From positions 99,543 through 163,542 of the forward strand of contig JACKBU010000008.1 in assembly GCA_020634395.1 (NCBI GenBank): DNA of 64,000 bases. Direction: 5' to 3'. Of the stretch, positions 15,153 to 24,218 are shown piece after piece. The first letter of the stretch is position 1. Each line of letters opens with the position of its first letter. Position numbers and translations under genes: made by a program. This DNA comes from Ardenticatenaceae bacterium. GTDB lineage: Bacteria > Chloroflexota > Anaerolineae > Promineifilales > Promineifilaceae. The notes under the pieces were generated by a model, which saw nothing but the letters and a program-made list of their open reading frames with translations, was not told where the DNA came from and ran no database searches.

Positions 15153-18002
15153 ATGAAAAAGATAAGGAACGTAGCGTTAGTCGTACTTTTGGCCGGTTTA
15201 ATCTCCTGGGTTTTGATGGCTAGCTTGCCGAGTTTTTCTACCGGGCAGCCTGGCGCCCAAGTGGCTGGCGGGGAACCCCTTTCTGGTAACGGCCGTTTGT
15301 TGAACGAAAATTGGTTCACGGCCGTTTCCGCTCATCTTCAGCAGACAGAATACAGCTTTTCCGGGCAGGGAGACCATTACCAGGCTCCCAATCGCGCCCT
15401 TAACCTGCGCACGTCCTTATCGCCTACCGGCGTGCGTATCACGCCCCGGCTGAATGATAACTGGCAGTGGGGTCTGGATATGGTTCAGTATGGGCAGGGA
15501 GGGCGCCGGCTAACGGCCGTTCCGGCTGTCCTCACGGCCGTCGGCCCCCAACTTACCGCTGATCGTGGCTCTCTCGTCGAAGAGTACGTGAATCACGGCC
15601 GTGGCCTGAGGCAGACGTTTACGCTGCCACGGCCGTTACAGCCTGGCGAGACATGGGAGGTAGATCTGGCGCTGACCGGCACTTTGCAGCCAGAAGCTGC
15701 CGCCTCAGGCACGGAGCTGATTTTCTATGATGCCGGACAGGAAGTACTGCGTTACAAAGATCTGAAAGCCTATGATGCGCGCGGCAAGTCTTTGCCCGCC
15801 AGCGTGGCGATGGCCGATCTATCTGTCGGGCGCACGGCCGTGCGCTTGAGCGTGGATACCGCCGGGGCCGAATACCCGGTCACCGTGGAAGCCTTCATCC
15901 TCACACCCCAGGCCGATTGGACCACATTTACACCGCAAGATGCGAACTACGGCTTTTCTGTAGCCCCAGCCGGCGACGTCAACGGCGATGGGTTCGATGA
16001 CGTGATCGTCGGCGCGAATTGGTTTGACAACGGCCAGGTCGATGAAGGCGCAGCGTTCGTTTTTCTGGGGGGACCAACCGGATTGGCGCCGGCTTTCGCC
16101 TGGCGTGTAGAGAGCAATACCGCCAATGAAGAGTTTGGCGTCGCCGTATCCACGGCCGGCGACGTGAATTACGATGGGTACGACGATGTGATCGTCGGAG
16201 CCGATTCGCCGCTGCCCAATCTGAAAGGGCAGGTCTACGTCTTTTTGGGCTCTTCTACCGGGCTGGCTGCCGTACCGGCCTGGATCCATGTGGGCGAACA
16301 GCCGGATGATCGGTTTGGCACGGCCGTCGCCGCTGCCGGTGACGTCAACGGCGATTTTTATGCTGACGTGATCGTGGGCGCACCCGATTACGTGGAACAG
16401 CAAGGCCAAAAGGTCGGCCGCGCATACGTCTTTTATGGTGGACCGGGCGGTTTGCCGGCCACGCCCAGTTGGATCGCAGAAGGCACGCCGATTAACAGTG
16501 TCAACTTTGGCATTTCTGTCGATACGGCTGGCGACGTGAATAACGACAACTACGACGACATCATCATCGGCGACAGCGAATACAATCCAGATGGAGTCAC
16601 GGGCATGGCGGCCGTTTTTCTGGGCGATCCAGATGGATTGCCGGTTAGTAATCCGCCGTTGGCCGGTCTCAACGATGCTGCCAGCATACAGTTGGGCGAG
16701 TTCATTTCACTTCCTCCGTATCACTTGTTTGGCTTTTCTGTTGGCACGGCCGGTGATGTGAACCGGGATGGTTTCGACGACGTGATCGTCGGGGCACCAA
16801 GCTATGGCGACCAGGTGGGCGTGTACGGGGCCGCCTATCTTTTTTATGGTACTTCTACTGGAGAAGTGCTGACGCCGACGTTCTTAACTGAATACACGTT
16901 CGATTCCATGTTCGGCTACGATGTGGGGACGGCCGGCGATGTGAATGCCGATGGCTACGATGATGTCATCGTTGGTGCGCCAGGTTACGATGCCAATATT
17001 GTGCCCGGCAAGCAAAATCAGCCCACGGCCGTTGGCGGCGGTGCTGCTTTTGTCTATTTGGGCACACCCGACGGCATAGACGCTTTCCCAGTCTGGTCTG
17101 GAGCCAGCCTGGCTTTGAATGCCCGTTACGGCACGGCCGTGGCGGCCGCCGGCGACGTGAACAAGGATGGCTACGACGACGTGATTGTCGGGTCGCCGCA
17201 GCATCCCAACCCGCCCGGTTTTAGCGGGCAGGCGTTCGCCTATTATGGCTCTGGCCTCATCGCCGAGCTGACGGCCGTTAACAGCAGCCCCACACCCTTG
17301 GGCCAGCCAACCTTGTTCCAGGCAGTCGGCAGTGGTGGCTTTTTGCACTACGAATGGGCGTTTGGTGATGGCGCGACGGCCGTTGGCCCGAATGCCAGCT
17401 ATGTGTACAGCGCGCCGGGGCTTTATACGGCCGTGGTCACGGCCACCAGCCTTACAGATGTTCTCTCCGCCACCACGCCGGTGACGATCACCGTCGATTC
17501 CACCGTCACGCCGGGCGCTGGTGGTGAATTGTCATTCACCAATCCCGATACTGGCCTGGGGTTAAACGTCAACGTGCCGCCTGGCGCGGTAAACGACCTG
17601 CTGCAGCTGTCCTATACGCCGCTGATTACAATCCCCCAGCCGTCGCCCACCGGCACAATCGGCTATTACTTTGATCTGGACGGCCGTGCCGGAGAGAAGG
17701 TCTTCTTGCCGCTCATTGTGGCAGGCGGCTCTTCTAGCGCAGCGGCAACGGCCGTGCCCTCCACCGTTGCCAGCATTCCCTTCTTGCAGCCCGTCAAAAT
17801 CACCATTTTTTACAACGGCGCTCAATTACCACCCGGTGTGAACGAGGCTGACCTTATCCTGTCGTTTTGGGATGTGGAAAGCCAATCCTGGATTGATGCC
17901 GCGACCACCTGTACGCCCACTTCCGACTATCAGCGCAACCTTGCCGAAGATTGGTTCAGCCTCGACATTTGTCACCTGAGCCGCTTCAGCGTGTCCGGCT
18001 AA
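15153..18002 (+). CDS. Secreted FG-GAP beta-propeller protein with PKD domain
   Basis: 949 residues from the ATG at 15153 (GGAG 5 nt upstream). Signal peptide MKKIRNVALVVLLAGLISW. About residues 30-260 are a beta-rich region; then come seven FG-GAP repeats, each with a calcium-loop motif such as AGDVNGDGFDDVIVGA (variants NYDGYDD, NGDFYAD, NNDNYDD, NRDGFDD, NADGYDD, NKDGYDD), consistent with a seven-bladed integrin-like propeller. A PKD domain follows (HYEWAFGDGATAVG ... YSAPGLYTAVVTA), then a C-terminal beta domain. Probably exported and calcium-binding, acting in adhesion or matrix contacts. It holds about 15 ACGGCCGT copies, one of the densest genes in the window. No sorting anchor is evident. 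Confidence 0.85.
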   Translation: MKKIRNVALVVLLAGLISWVLMASLPSFSTGQPGAQVAGGEPLSGNGRLLNENWFTAVSAHLQQTEYSFSGQGDHYQAPNRALNLRTSLSPTGVRITPRLNDNWQWGLDMVQYGQGGRRLTAVPAVLTAVGPQLTADRGSLVEEYVNHGRGLRQTFTLPRPLQPGETWEVDLALTGTLQPEAAASGTELIFYDAGQEVLRYKDLKAYDARGKSLPASVAMADLSVGRTAVRLSVDTAGAEYPVTVEAFILTPQADWTTFTPQDANYGFSVAPAGDVNGDGFDDVIVGANWFDNGQVDEGAAFVFLGGPTGLAPAFAWRVESNTANEEFGVAVSTAGDVNYDGYDDVIVGADSPLPNLKGQVYVFLGSSTGLAAVPAWIHVGEQPDDRFGTAVAAAGDVNGDFYADVIVGAPDYVEQQGQKVGRAYVFYGGPGGLPATPSWIAEGTPINSVNFGISVDTAGDVNNDNYDDIIIGDSEYNPDGVTGMAAVFLGDPDGLPVSNPPLAGLNDAASIQLGEFISLPPYHLFGFSVGTAGDVNRDGFDDVIVGAPSYGDQVGVYGAAYLFYGTSTGEVLTPTFLTEYTFDSMFGYDVGTAGDVNADGYDDVIVGAPGYDANIVPGKQNQPTAVGGGAAFVYLGTPDGIDAFPVWSGASLALNARYGTAVAAAGDVNKDGYDDVIVGSPQHPNPPGFSGQAFAYYGSGLIAELTAVNSSPTPLGQPTLFQAVGSGGFLHYEWAFGDGATAVGPNASYVYSAPGLYTAVVTATSLTDVLSATTPVTITVDSTVTPGAGGELSFTNPDTGLGLNVNVPPGAVNDLLQLSYTPLITIPQPSPTGTIGYYFDLDGRAGEKVFLPLIVAGGSSSAAATAVPSTVASIPFLQPVKITIFYNGAQLPPGVNEADLILSFWDVESQSWIDAATTCTPTSDYQRNLAEDWFSLDICHLSRFSVSG

Positions 18003-18028
18003 AAACTGCTGCCGATTTCCTATCAAAC

Positions 18029-18059
18029 AAAATGAGGCTTCCCGACGAAGCCTCATTTT
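18029..18059. terminator. Bidirectional intrinsic terminator between convergent genes
   Basis: AAAATGAGGCTTC (18029-18041), loop CCGAC, GAAGCCTCATTTT (18047-18059), with T-runs on both strands. The stop codon of the minus-strand gene lies inside the right arm. Confidence 0.88.
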
Positions 18060-21000
18060 GTTTGTGCGTACAATTCCTGGATGGCCCGATGGGTGGGTAC
18101 GTCTGAAAGATACGCTTCCCGCAGGGGTTCTTCGCTGATTTTTCGGCTTTGTTCCCGCAGCAAGGTGTAGGCTTTTTCGATGGTGTCTCTGGCCTGCCTG
18201 ACCTGACCGGTTTCTGCCAGCGTTTGGGCGCAGATGAGCAGCACATCCAGAGGATATTCCAGGCCGTCGATGCCGTGGGTATTGATCCAGGCCATTGCTT
18301 CTTCTGCCAGGCGCTCGGCCGCGACAACATCTTGCTGTTTCAGGGCCAGGCGGGCCAGGTCGGCCAGATTGTCGATGGCGCAGGCCGCCTGGCCAATATC
18401 GCGCCGTACGGCAAGGGCTTCCTGGTAGGCGGTTTGGGCTTCCTGATAGCGGCCTGATCCTTCCAGGGCTTTGGCGACGGCCGTCAGGCTATACCCCTGC
18501 CCCAGCCGATCCCCAATCTCCTGATCGATGGCCAGCGCGCGCTGCGCTGCCTCTCTGGCCTGCTCGTCCTGTCCCAGATCGTGCAGCACCAGGGCCAGAT
18601 TGCTGGCCGCAGAAGATTCCTCCAGGCGGTCCTGGAGCGTTTCGGCCAGGGACAGCGCTTGCTGGTGGAGGTTCTGGGCCTGATCTAGATTGCCCAATGT
18701 GTGGTAAATTGCCCCCAGGTTGTTGAGGATGCGCGCTTCGTTGTGGCGGCTGCCAATCATTTGCGTGATGATCAGCGCTTCTTCACCGCTTTCTTTGGCC
18801 TTGCCAAAGTCGCCCAGGGCATGGTAGACGCCAATCAGGTTCAGCAGGCAGGCCGTTTGCCGCTGCAAATTCTTGAGCGTGCGCGTTAGGGCCAGGGCCT
18901 GCTCGTAATTGTCGCGCGCCCGGTGATGATCGCCCAGGAAATAAAAGACGACTCCCAGGCGGATCAGGCTGTTGGCTTCGTTGAGTTGATCGTTGTTGCG
19001 GCGTGCCAGAGCCTGCGCCTGGTGCAAGAGTTGTTGGGCTTCGTCAAAAGCGCCCTGGCGCACCAGGGCGAATGCCCACTCGTTCAGCCCTTCGGCTTTT
19101 TGGCGCAAATCGTGGGCCTGCTCAGCGTAGGTCACGGCCGTTTTTGCCTGGGCTACGGCCGTGGGGAAATCGCTGATGGCCTGGTAATAGGCCGCATATC
19201 GTAGGGCAATATCTGCCTGCTTGCCGGGCGTATCGGCCAGGGCGTGTAAGGTATCCAGGTCGGCTGCTTGCGCCTCGCGGCGGCCAGTAAGGTGGTAAAC
19301 CTCCGCCCGGTCGCGCAACAGTTGGTATTGGTAGGTTTGCAGAACGGCCGTTAGCGGTTCCTTTTCCCCCAGCCCGGCCAGCAGCGCCAGTGCCCGGCTA
19401 AAGTAGCCAATCGCTTCCTCATTGGCAAACTGGCCGGCGGCCTGTTCACCCGCCTGGCTTAAATAGGCAATGGCTTTGTCTGGCACTTCGCCTTCCTCAA
19501 AGTGATAGGCAATGAGCGGCAGCAAAAAGGCCGTGTGCTCATCTAGCTCCTCTTCCAGCGCGGCGGCTACCTGTTGGTGAATAAGCCGGCGGGTGTGCCG
19601 GGGCACGGTAGCATAGGCCACTTCCTGGATGAGAATGTGGCGGAAAACCCATTCCCAGTCTTCGGCAATTTGTGATTGGCTGAGCCGGTCGGCAAGCTGG
19701 CGGATTTCTAGCAGCAGCAGAGTCGGCTCCACACTGTCCAGTCCGGTGATCTGGGCCAGCAGCTGCTGCCAGAACGTGCGCCCAATGATGGCCGCGTGCT
19801 GTGTTATCTGCTTGTTTTGCGGCGGCAGCCGGTCCAGGCGGGCAGCGATGATATCCTGTACGGAGCCGGGCACCTGCACGTCGGCCACGGACCGGGTGAC
19901 GTGCCAGCCCGCAGACGTTTCATCCTCGCGCAGCGTCCCATCCTCGATAAACGACCGGATCAGCTCCTCGACGTAAAACGGGTTGCCTTGCGCATGGCCG
20001 TGGATCAGATCTAGCAAATCGCCGGGCAGCGTTTGGTCCAGCAGGCCGGAAATGAGTGCTTCTGACTGGGAATCACTGAGGGCGGTTAGCTGCAGGCGGC
20101 GGTGCGGCGGTTGGGCCAACTCGTCCAGCAGCTGGCCCAGCGCCGACGCCGGGTCTTCGGCTGGCCGGCTGAGAATCAAGAGCATCACTGCCTGATTTGT
20201 AAATAGCTGGCGGCCAATCAGGTGTAGGAGGCGTTCCAGAAAAACCAGGGACAGTACGTCGGCCCAATGCAGGTCATCGAGGATGAGCAGCAGCGGCTCA
20301 CCGGCGGTGGCCAAAAGGACGCGTTCCAGCGAAAGAAAGGTGCGGTCGCGGCGCTGCTCAGGGTTCAGGTGCTGCAAGGGATCGTCGGCCAGGGGGAGGC
20401 CGAGAATGCTGGCCAGGGAACCAAGCTGGTAGTGGAATTCGGCCTCGTCGATATGGGTTTCCAGGTTGTGGAGCTGGCTTTTGAGGTGGGAAACGGCCGT
20501 TTCCGCGCCCACGTCGCGCCCGATGTTGAACAGCGATCGGATCACATCCGCCAGTAGGGAATAGGGCGTGGTGCGCGTGTGGGTGTAGCCGGTGCCGCTA
20601 AGGATACGGGTTTGGGGATGGGTTTCGGCCATCCAGGCCACAAATTCTCGCCGGATTCTCGATTTGCCGATGCCGGCTTCGCCGGAAACGGCCGTGGCCC
20701 GCCACACCCGCTCCGCCAGCGCCTCGGCAAAAGTTTCTTGCAGCGCCGCAAATTCCGCTTCCCGCCCCACCATCGGCGCGTACAAACCGGCCAGCCCCCG
20801 CACCCGGCCACGTTCAGCCTTTTCACCCACCACCAGATACACCGTGATCGGCTCGCTCTTGCCCTTTACTGTGATTTGCTGGGGTGGCTCCATGTCGAAG
20901 ACGGCATGGTTGGGCTGGGCCGTGGTGGCGCTGATCAGGATGCGGCCCACCGGCGCGGCGTGTTCCAGGCGGGAGGCCAAGTTAACGGTGTCGCCCATCA

Positions 21001-21553
21001 CGGTGTAACTGCGTGTTTTTAGACCGCCTACCAGCCCGGCCAGCACTTCGCCGGTGTTCAGGCCAATGCGCATTTGCAGGCGGAAGCCGCGCTCGCGTTC
21101 CAGCTCCGCGCTAAATGCAGCGATGACTTTTTGCATGGCCAGGGCGGCGCGCACGGCCATTTCCTCGTGGTTTTCCAGGGCCTGCGGCGCACCGAAAAGG
21201 GCCATCACCGCATCGCCGCTGTACTTGTCGATGGTGCCGCCAAAGCGGTGAATCTCCACCGTCACAGATTCAAACAGCCGGTTCATGATGGCGGCTACAT
21301 CTTCCGGGTCCAGGTTTTCGCTGAGGGCGGTGTAGCCGGAAACGTCGGCGAACAGCACGGTCACGCGTTTACGTTCGTCGGGGGCCTGTTCTGGCTGGAT
21401 GAGGGTCGCCAATCGCTCGCGTAGAAGATCGAGGGCAGTATCTACAACGAGGTCGCCGAGAGCGGCGCGCTGGGCTTCCAGGGCCACAATCGTGGTTTCG
21501 ATGTTATGGATTTCTTGCTGAAAGGTTTGTGCAGACTTCAATGACTCATTCAT
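18053..21553 (-). CDS. Class III nucleotidyl cyclase with AAA ATPase and TPR array
   Basis: 1166 residues. A short N-terminal coiled segment is followed by a class III cyclase catalytic domain (about 60-240: VTVLFADVSGYTALSE with the first metal Asp, DKYSGDAVMALFGAP with the second, then LNTGEVLAGLVGG). An AAA/STAND-type ATPase has Walker A VSGEAGIGKSR near residue 290 and LLLILDDLHWAD as Walker B. The C-terminal 450 residues are TPR repeats (for example LNNLGAIYHTLGNLDQAQNL). Known: this architecture is common in Chloroflexota, Cyanobacteria and Actinobacteria and is taken to couple ligand or protein sensing to cAMP output. Ligand unknown. It stands alone, so no partner can be named. Confidence 0.88.
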   Translation of the reverse strand: MNESLKSAQTFQQEIHNIETTIVALEAQRAALGDLVVDTALDLLRERLATLIQPEQAPDERKRVTVLFADVSGYTALSENLDPEDVAAIMNRLFESVTVEIHRFGGTIDKYSGDAVMALFGAPQALENHEEMAVRAALAMQKVIAAFSAELERERGFRLQMRIGLNTGEVLAGLVGGLKTRSYTVMGDTVNLASRLEHAAPVGRILISATTAQPNHAVFDMEPPQQITVKGKSEPITVYLVVGEKAERGRVRGLAGLYAPMVGREAEFAALQETFAEALAERVWRATAVSGEAGIGKSRIRREFVAWMAETHPQTRILSGTGYTHTRTTPYSLLADVIRSLFNIGRDVGAETAVSHLKSQLHNLETHIDEAEFHYQLGSLASILGLPLADDPLQHLNPEQRRDRTFLSLERVLLATAGEPLLLILDDLHWADVLSLVFLERLLHLIGRQLFTNQAVMLLILSRPAEDPASALGQLLDELAQPPHRRLQLTALSDSQSEALISGLLDQTLPGDLLDLIHGHAQGNPFYVEELIRSFIEDGTLREDETSAGWHVTRSVADVQVPGSVQDIIAARLDRLPPQNKQITQHAAIIGRTFWQQLLAQITGLDSVEPTLLLLEIRQLADRLSQSQIAEDWEWVFRHILIQEVAYATVPRHTRRLIHQQVAAALEEELDEHTAFLLPLIAYHFEEGEVPDKAIAYLSQAGEQAAGQFANEEAIGYFSRALALLAGLGEKEPLTAVLQTYQYQLLRDRAEVYHLTGRREAQAADLDTLHALADTPGKQADIALRYAAYYQAISDFPTAVAQAKTAVTYAEQAHDLRQKAEGLNEWAFALVRQGAFDEAQQLLHQAQALARRNNDQLNEANSLIRLGVVFYFLGDHHRARDNYEQALALTRTLKNLQRQTACLLNLIGVYHALGDFGKAKESGEEALIITQMIGSRHNEARILNNLGAIYHTLGNLDQAQNLHQQALSLAETLQDRLEESSAASNLALVLHDLGQDEQAREAAQRALAIDQEIGDRLGQGYSLTAVAKALEGSGRYQEAQTAYQEALAVRRDIGQAACAIDNLADLARLALKQQDVVAAERLAEEAMAWINTHGIDGLEYPLDVLLICAQTLAETGQVRQARDTIEKAYTLLREQSRKISEEPLREAYLSDVPTHRAIQELYAQTK

Positions 21554-21722
21554 GCTTATACTTTACAATTGTCTCCCCCTGGTGCGGCGTCAGTATACCA
21601 AATTCTAACGCGTGTTGATTTTTTAACTGTAAAGAGTGGCTCACATAGAGTGTTCTTGATATAACCAACCCGCGCATCACTTATTTATCCGTTGAACTTG
21701 CGGGATCACAGGAGTCAGGTGG

Positions 21723-22124
21723 ATGGTTTGTCCAAAGTGTCAGGGTTCGCTGCAGACCACTTCGTTTGATGGCATTGAGGTAGAGCAGTGTGATGGCTGC
21801 CGGGGCGTCTGGCTGGATCTTGGTGAGTTGCCGGCGCTGCGGCAGCGGGAGAAGGGACGGTGGGGGAAAGCTGTGGGGTACACGGCCGTTTACAATACCC
21901 TATCGGCGCCGTGTCCTCGCTGCGGCGGCCTGGGGCACATGACCCGAATGCACGATTTGCAGCATCCAGACATCACGATCGACACCTGTCCGGTTTGTTA
22001 TGGCATCTGGCTGGACGGTGGGGAACTGAACAAACTGGCGCAAAGGGGTTGGGGCTTGCAGCTTAAGGCCCTGCTGTACGATTGGTTGGACCAACTCTTG
22101 CCGGAAAGCAACCAGGGAGGTTAA
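21723..22124 (+). CDS. Twin zinc-ribbon (zf-TFIIB type) protein
   Basis: 133 residues with two CPxC...CxGC ribbons: MVCPKCQGSL / VEQCDGCRGVWLDLGEL and APCPRCGGLGH / IDTCPVCYGIWLDGGELNKL. The pattern CxxC-x(16-20)-CxxCxGxWLDxGEL is diagnostic of the zf-TFIIB family, whose biochemical role is mostly unknown. Its stop codon TAA nearly overlaps the start of the next gene, so the two are co-transcribed. Confidence 0.85.
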   Translation: MVCPKCQGSLQTTSFDGIEVEQCDGCRGVWLDLGELPALRQREKGRWGKAVGYTAVYNTLSAPCPRCGGLGHMTRMHDLQHPDITIDTCPVCYGIWLDGGELNKLAQRGWGLQLKALLYDWLDQLLPESNQGG

Positions 22125-22126
22125 TG

Positions 22127-22846
22127 ATGTTAGCGCCCGCTGATTTTTTTGACTTGACTGACGCCTTTGTTGCGTCGTTTTTTGCCGACTGTGACTTTGT
22201 GTGGCAGGCGCTGCCCAAAATTAAAGAGCATGTGGCGCGCCTGGTAGGGGACGCTCCCACGATCCTGGGTGATGTGATGCCCGGCGCCCATTTGGGCGGC
22301 CGTGCCATTTTTGTGGCCGAAGGAGCGCGCATCGAACCGGGGGCTTACATCATCGGGCCGGCTTATATCGGTCCGGGGGCGGTGGTGCGCCACGGAGCGC
22401 TGGTGCGCGAAAACGTTATTTTGCTGGCAGGGGCAATCTTGGGCCACGCCAGCGAAGCCAAAAACAGCCTGTTTTTGCCGCAGGCTGCTGCGCCGCACTT
22501 CAACTATGTAGGCGATTCGATTTTGGGCCACCATGTGAATCTGGGCGCGGGAACGAAGTTGAGCAATTTGGGGATTTTGAGTGAGAAGGATGAGGCCACC
22601 GGGAAACGGCCGTCTATCCGCCTGACCATCGAAGAGACTGAGTATGATACCGGGTTGGCCAAAATGGGTGCCATCCTGGGTGATGGGGCGCAGACCGGCT
22701 GCAACGCTGTCCTGAATCCCGGCTGCCTGGTAGGCGCCAACACCCTCATCTATGCCAATGCCAGCCTGCGCAAAGGCTATCATCCACCCAACAGCATCAT
22801 CAAACTGCGTCAGACCATCCGCCGCATCGACAAGCTGGGTTCGTAA
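22127..22846 (+). CDS. Left-handed beta-helix acyl/nucleotidyltransferase-like protein
   Basis: About 239 residues from the ATG at 22127 (GGGAGG 6 nt upstream; the adjacent ATG at 22124 overlaps the previous stop). Hexapeptide turns run through it: IEPGAYIIGPAYIGPGAVVR, then VRENVILLAGAILG, LGHHVNLGAGTKLSNLGI and MGAILGDGAQTGCNAVLNPG. This matches the C-terminal beta-helix of GlmU-type sugar-1-phosphate nucleotidyltransferases, but the N-terminal Rossmann nucleotidyltransferase domain is absent. It may therefore be a stand-alone N-acetyltransferase or a regulatory paralog. Translationally coupled to the zinc-ribbon gene. Confidence 0.8.
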   Translation: MLAPADFFDLTDAFVASFFADCDFVWQALPKIKEHVARLVGDAPTILGDVMPGAHLGGRAIFVAEGARIEPGAYIIGPAYIGPGAVVRHGALVRENVILLAGAILGHASEAKNSLFLPQAAAPHFNYVGDSILGHHVNLGAGTKLSNLGILSEKDEATGKRPSIRLTIEETEYDTGLAKMGAILGDGAQTGCNAVLNPGCLVGANTLIYANASLRKGYHPPNSIIKLRQTIRRIDKLGS

Positions 22847-22857
22847 ACGGCGCTTGC

Positions 22858-24009
22858 CTAGCGGCTCCCTTTCCGGCCGGAAGCTCTCAGTTCGGTGGAG
22901 GAAATGTCTTTGCGGAACTGGCTGGGCGGCAGCGGATGGAATAGATCTTCGAAGCCTGAAGGGATGTCCAGATCTTCGGCGTGCCGGAACTGGCTGTCGT
23001 TGTCCAGGCGGCCAGCGACGAGGAAGCGGCAGCCTTGCTCGTGGATGCTTTCTAGCGCCGCGCACAGGTTGGCGCGACTGTGCCCATAGAAGCGCGGCTG
23101 GAGGATGCGCACGGCCGTATCGAAGCCTACCACAAACGTCGCCCCTGGATAAAGCCGGGCCTTTTCCACAAACGTCGGGGCATGGCTGACATATACGGGA
23201 TAACGGCCGGCAAACTGGGCCAGGCGATACAAGACCGTGGGGGCGGGCAGCGGCGGCTTATCGGCGTTGCGGGCAGCCAGTTCAAAGGCGACCGGTTTGC
23301 CCAACACTTCGGCGGCAGCGCGGGCCATGCCCAGGTGGCCGTCGTGCAGCGGATTGAAGGAGCCGGAGAGCAGTGCCTGGGGATGGGCGTCGGTGGTGCG
23401 GATACGGCCGTTATCATGTACGCCAAAGTAAGGGATCTCGCCGTGTTGCAGCTGCCGCGTCATCAGATCATAGTCATAAACCGTCTGCTCGATGGAATCT
23501 TCGTCTGTGAGCGGCAAGGTGAGGCGAATGTCCAGCCCACATGCTTCGGCCAGGCAGTTCAAGATCAGGCGGCTGACCAGGTTTTCTTCTCCGGCGCGGT
23601 CGCGGGCACCTTTGTGCAAATGCAGTGTGCGGCAGGTGAGATGGCTGGGCTGCCAGGTGGCGATGTGGGCGCGATGCTCGCCTCGTTTGGGACGGTCGGT
23701 GATGATGGTCGCTGTACAGGCCAGGCCGACCATCGGACCTTCGCTTTCCAGCCAGCGGGCGCGGGTGTAGGCGCGGCCGGCCATCAGACGGGCCGTGTCG
23801 TCGGCTACATACTGGCGCGGACGTTGATCGAGAAAATCGTTGAAGCTGGCCTGGCCGTAAGGAACCAGGGCTTCCAGCAGCGTGCGCGTTGCCCCGGCCA
23901 CGCCCAGCAGGTCGGAAAGGGCCTGGGTGCCGGCTCCGGCGGTGACAAACACGATGCGTGCGGGGTTGTCGTGGATAGCTTGAACCAGGGTTTGAATGTC
24001 GTTTTCCAT
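22858..24009 (-). CDS. CinA C-terminal-like domain fused to an NMNAT-like nucleotidyltransferase
   Basis: 383 residues from the ATG at 24009 (MENDIQTL). Residues 1-170 resemble the CinA/PncC deamidase fold (IVFVTAGAGTQALSDLLGVA, later MVGLACTATIITDRPKRGE), but the usual ESCTGG catalytic motif reads GAGTQA, so the deamidase activity is probably lost. Residues 225-383 begin ALLSGSFNPLHDGHLGMA, the HxGH nucleotidyltransferase motif of NadD/NMNAT-type enzymes, and end with PPSQFRKDISSTELR, comparable to the ISSTxIR motif. Likely role: adenylyl or cytidylyl transfer in NAD or related nucleotide metabolism; substrate unproven. No ribosome binding site is obvious upstream. Confidence 0.72.
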   Translation of the reverse strand: MENDIQTLVQAIHDNPARIVFVTAGAGTQALSDLLGVAGATRTLLEALVPYGQASFNDFLDQRPRQYVADDTARLMAGRAYTRARWLESEGPMVGLACTATIITDRPKRGEHRAHIATWQPSHLTCRTLHLHKGARDRAGEENLVSRLILNCLAEACGLDIRLTLPLTDEDSIEQTVYDYDLMTRQLQHGEIPYFGVHDNGRIRTTDAHPQALLSGSFNPLHDGHLGMARAAAEVLGKPVAFELAARNADKPPLPAPTVLYRLAQFAGRYPVYVSHAPTFVEKARLYPGATFVVGFDTAVRILQPRFYGHSRANLCAALESIHEQGCRFLVAGRLDNDSQFRHAEDLDIPSGFEDLFHPLPPSQFRKDISSTELRASGRKGSR

Positions 24010-24106
24010 AGGGCGAAATTGTAACATGTAACCTTTGACCTGTAATCTGTGATGGCATGACGCAGGAGACTTCACCGGCTGCGCCGACTACCCTAAATGA
24101 AAATTC

Positions 24107-24163
24107 AACCTCCCGGAGGTTTTGAGGGCAGCACATAGTCGAGACAACAACCTCCGGGAGGTT
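24107..24163. repeat. Pair of inverted 15-bp palindromes between divergent genes
   Basis: AACCTCCCGGAGGTT (24107-24121) and its reverse complement AACCTCCGGGAGGTT (24149-24163), separated by 27 nt. Each folds on itself and the two can pair with each other. Related to the CTCCCGGAAGTT palindromes elsewhere in the window. Since the flanking genes diverge, a terminator role is not expected. Confidence 0.75.
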
Positions 24164-24218
24164 TATTTATAGAGTCGTAAAGTTACTTGTTCTGGACCCT
24201 TTGCTATAATCGGCCAAC

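Noticed and set aside
24107..24163. Intrinsic terminator
   Set aside because: Located between divergently transcribed genes, so no transcript would need to end there; kept as a repeat.
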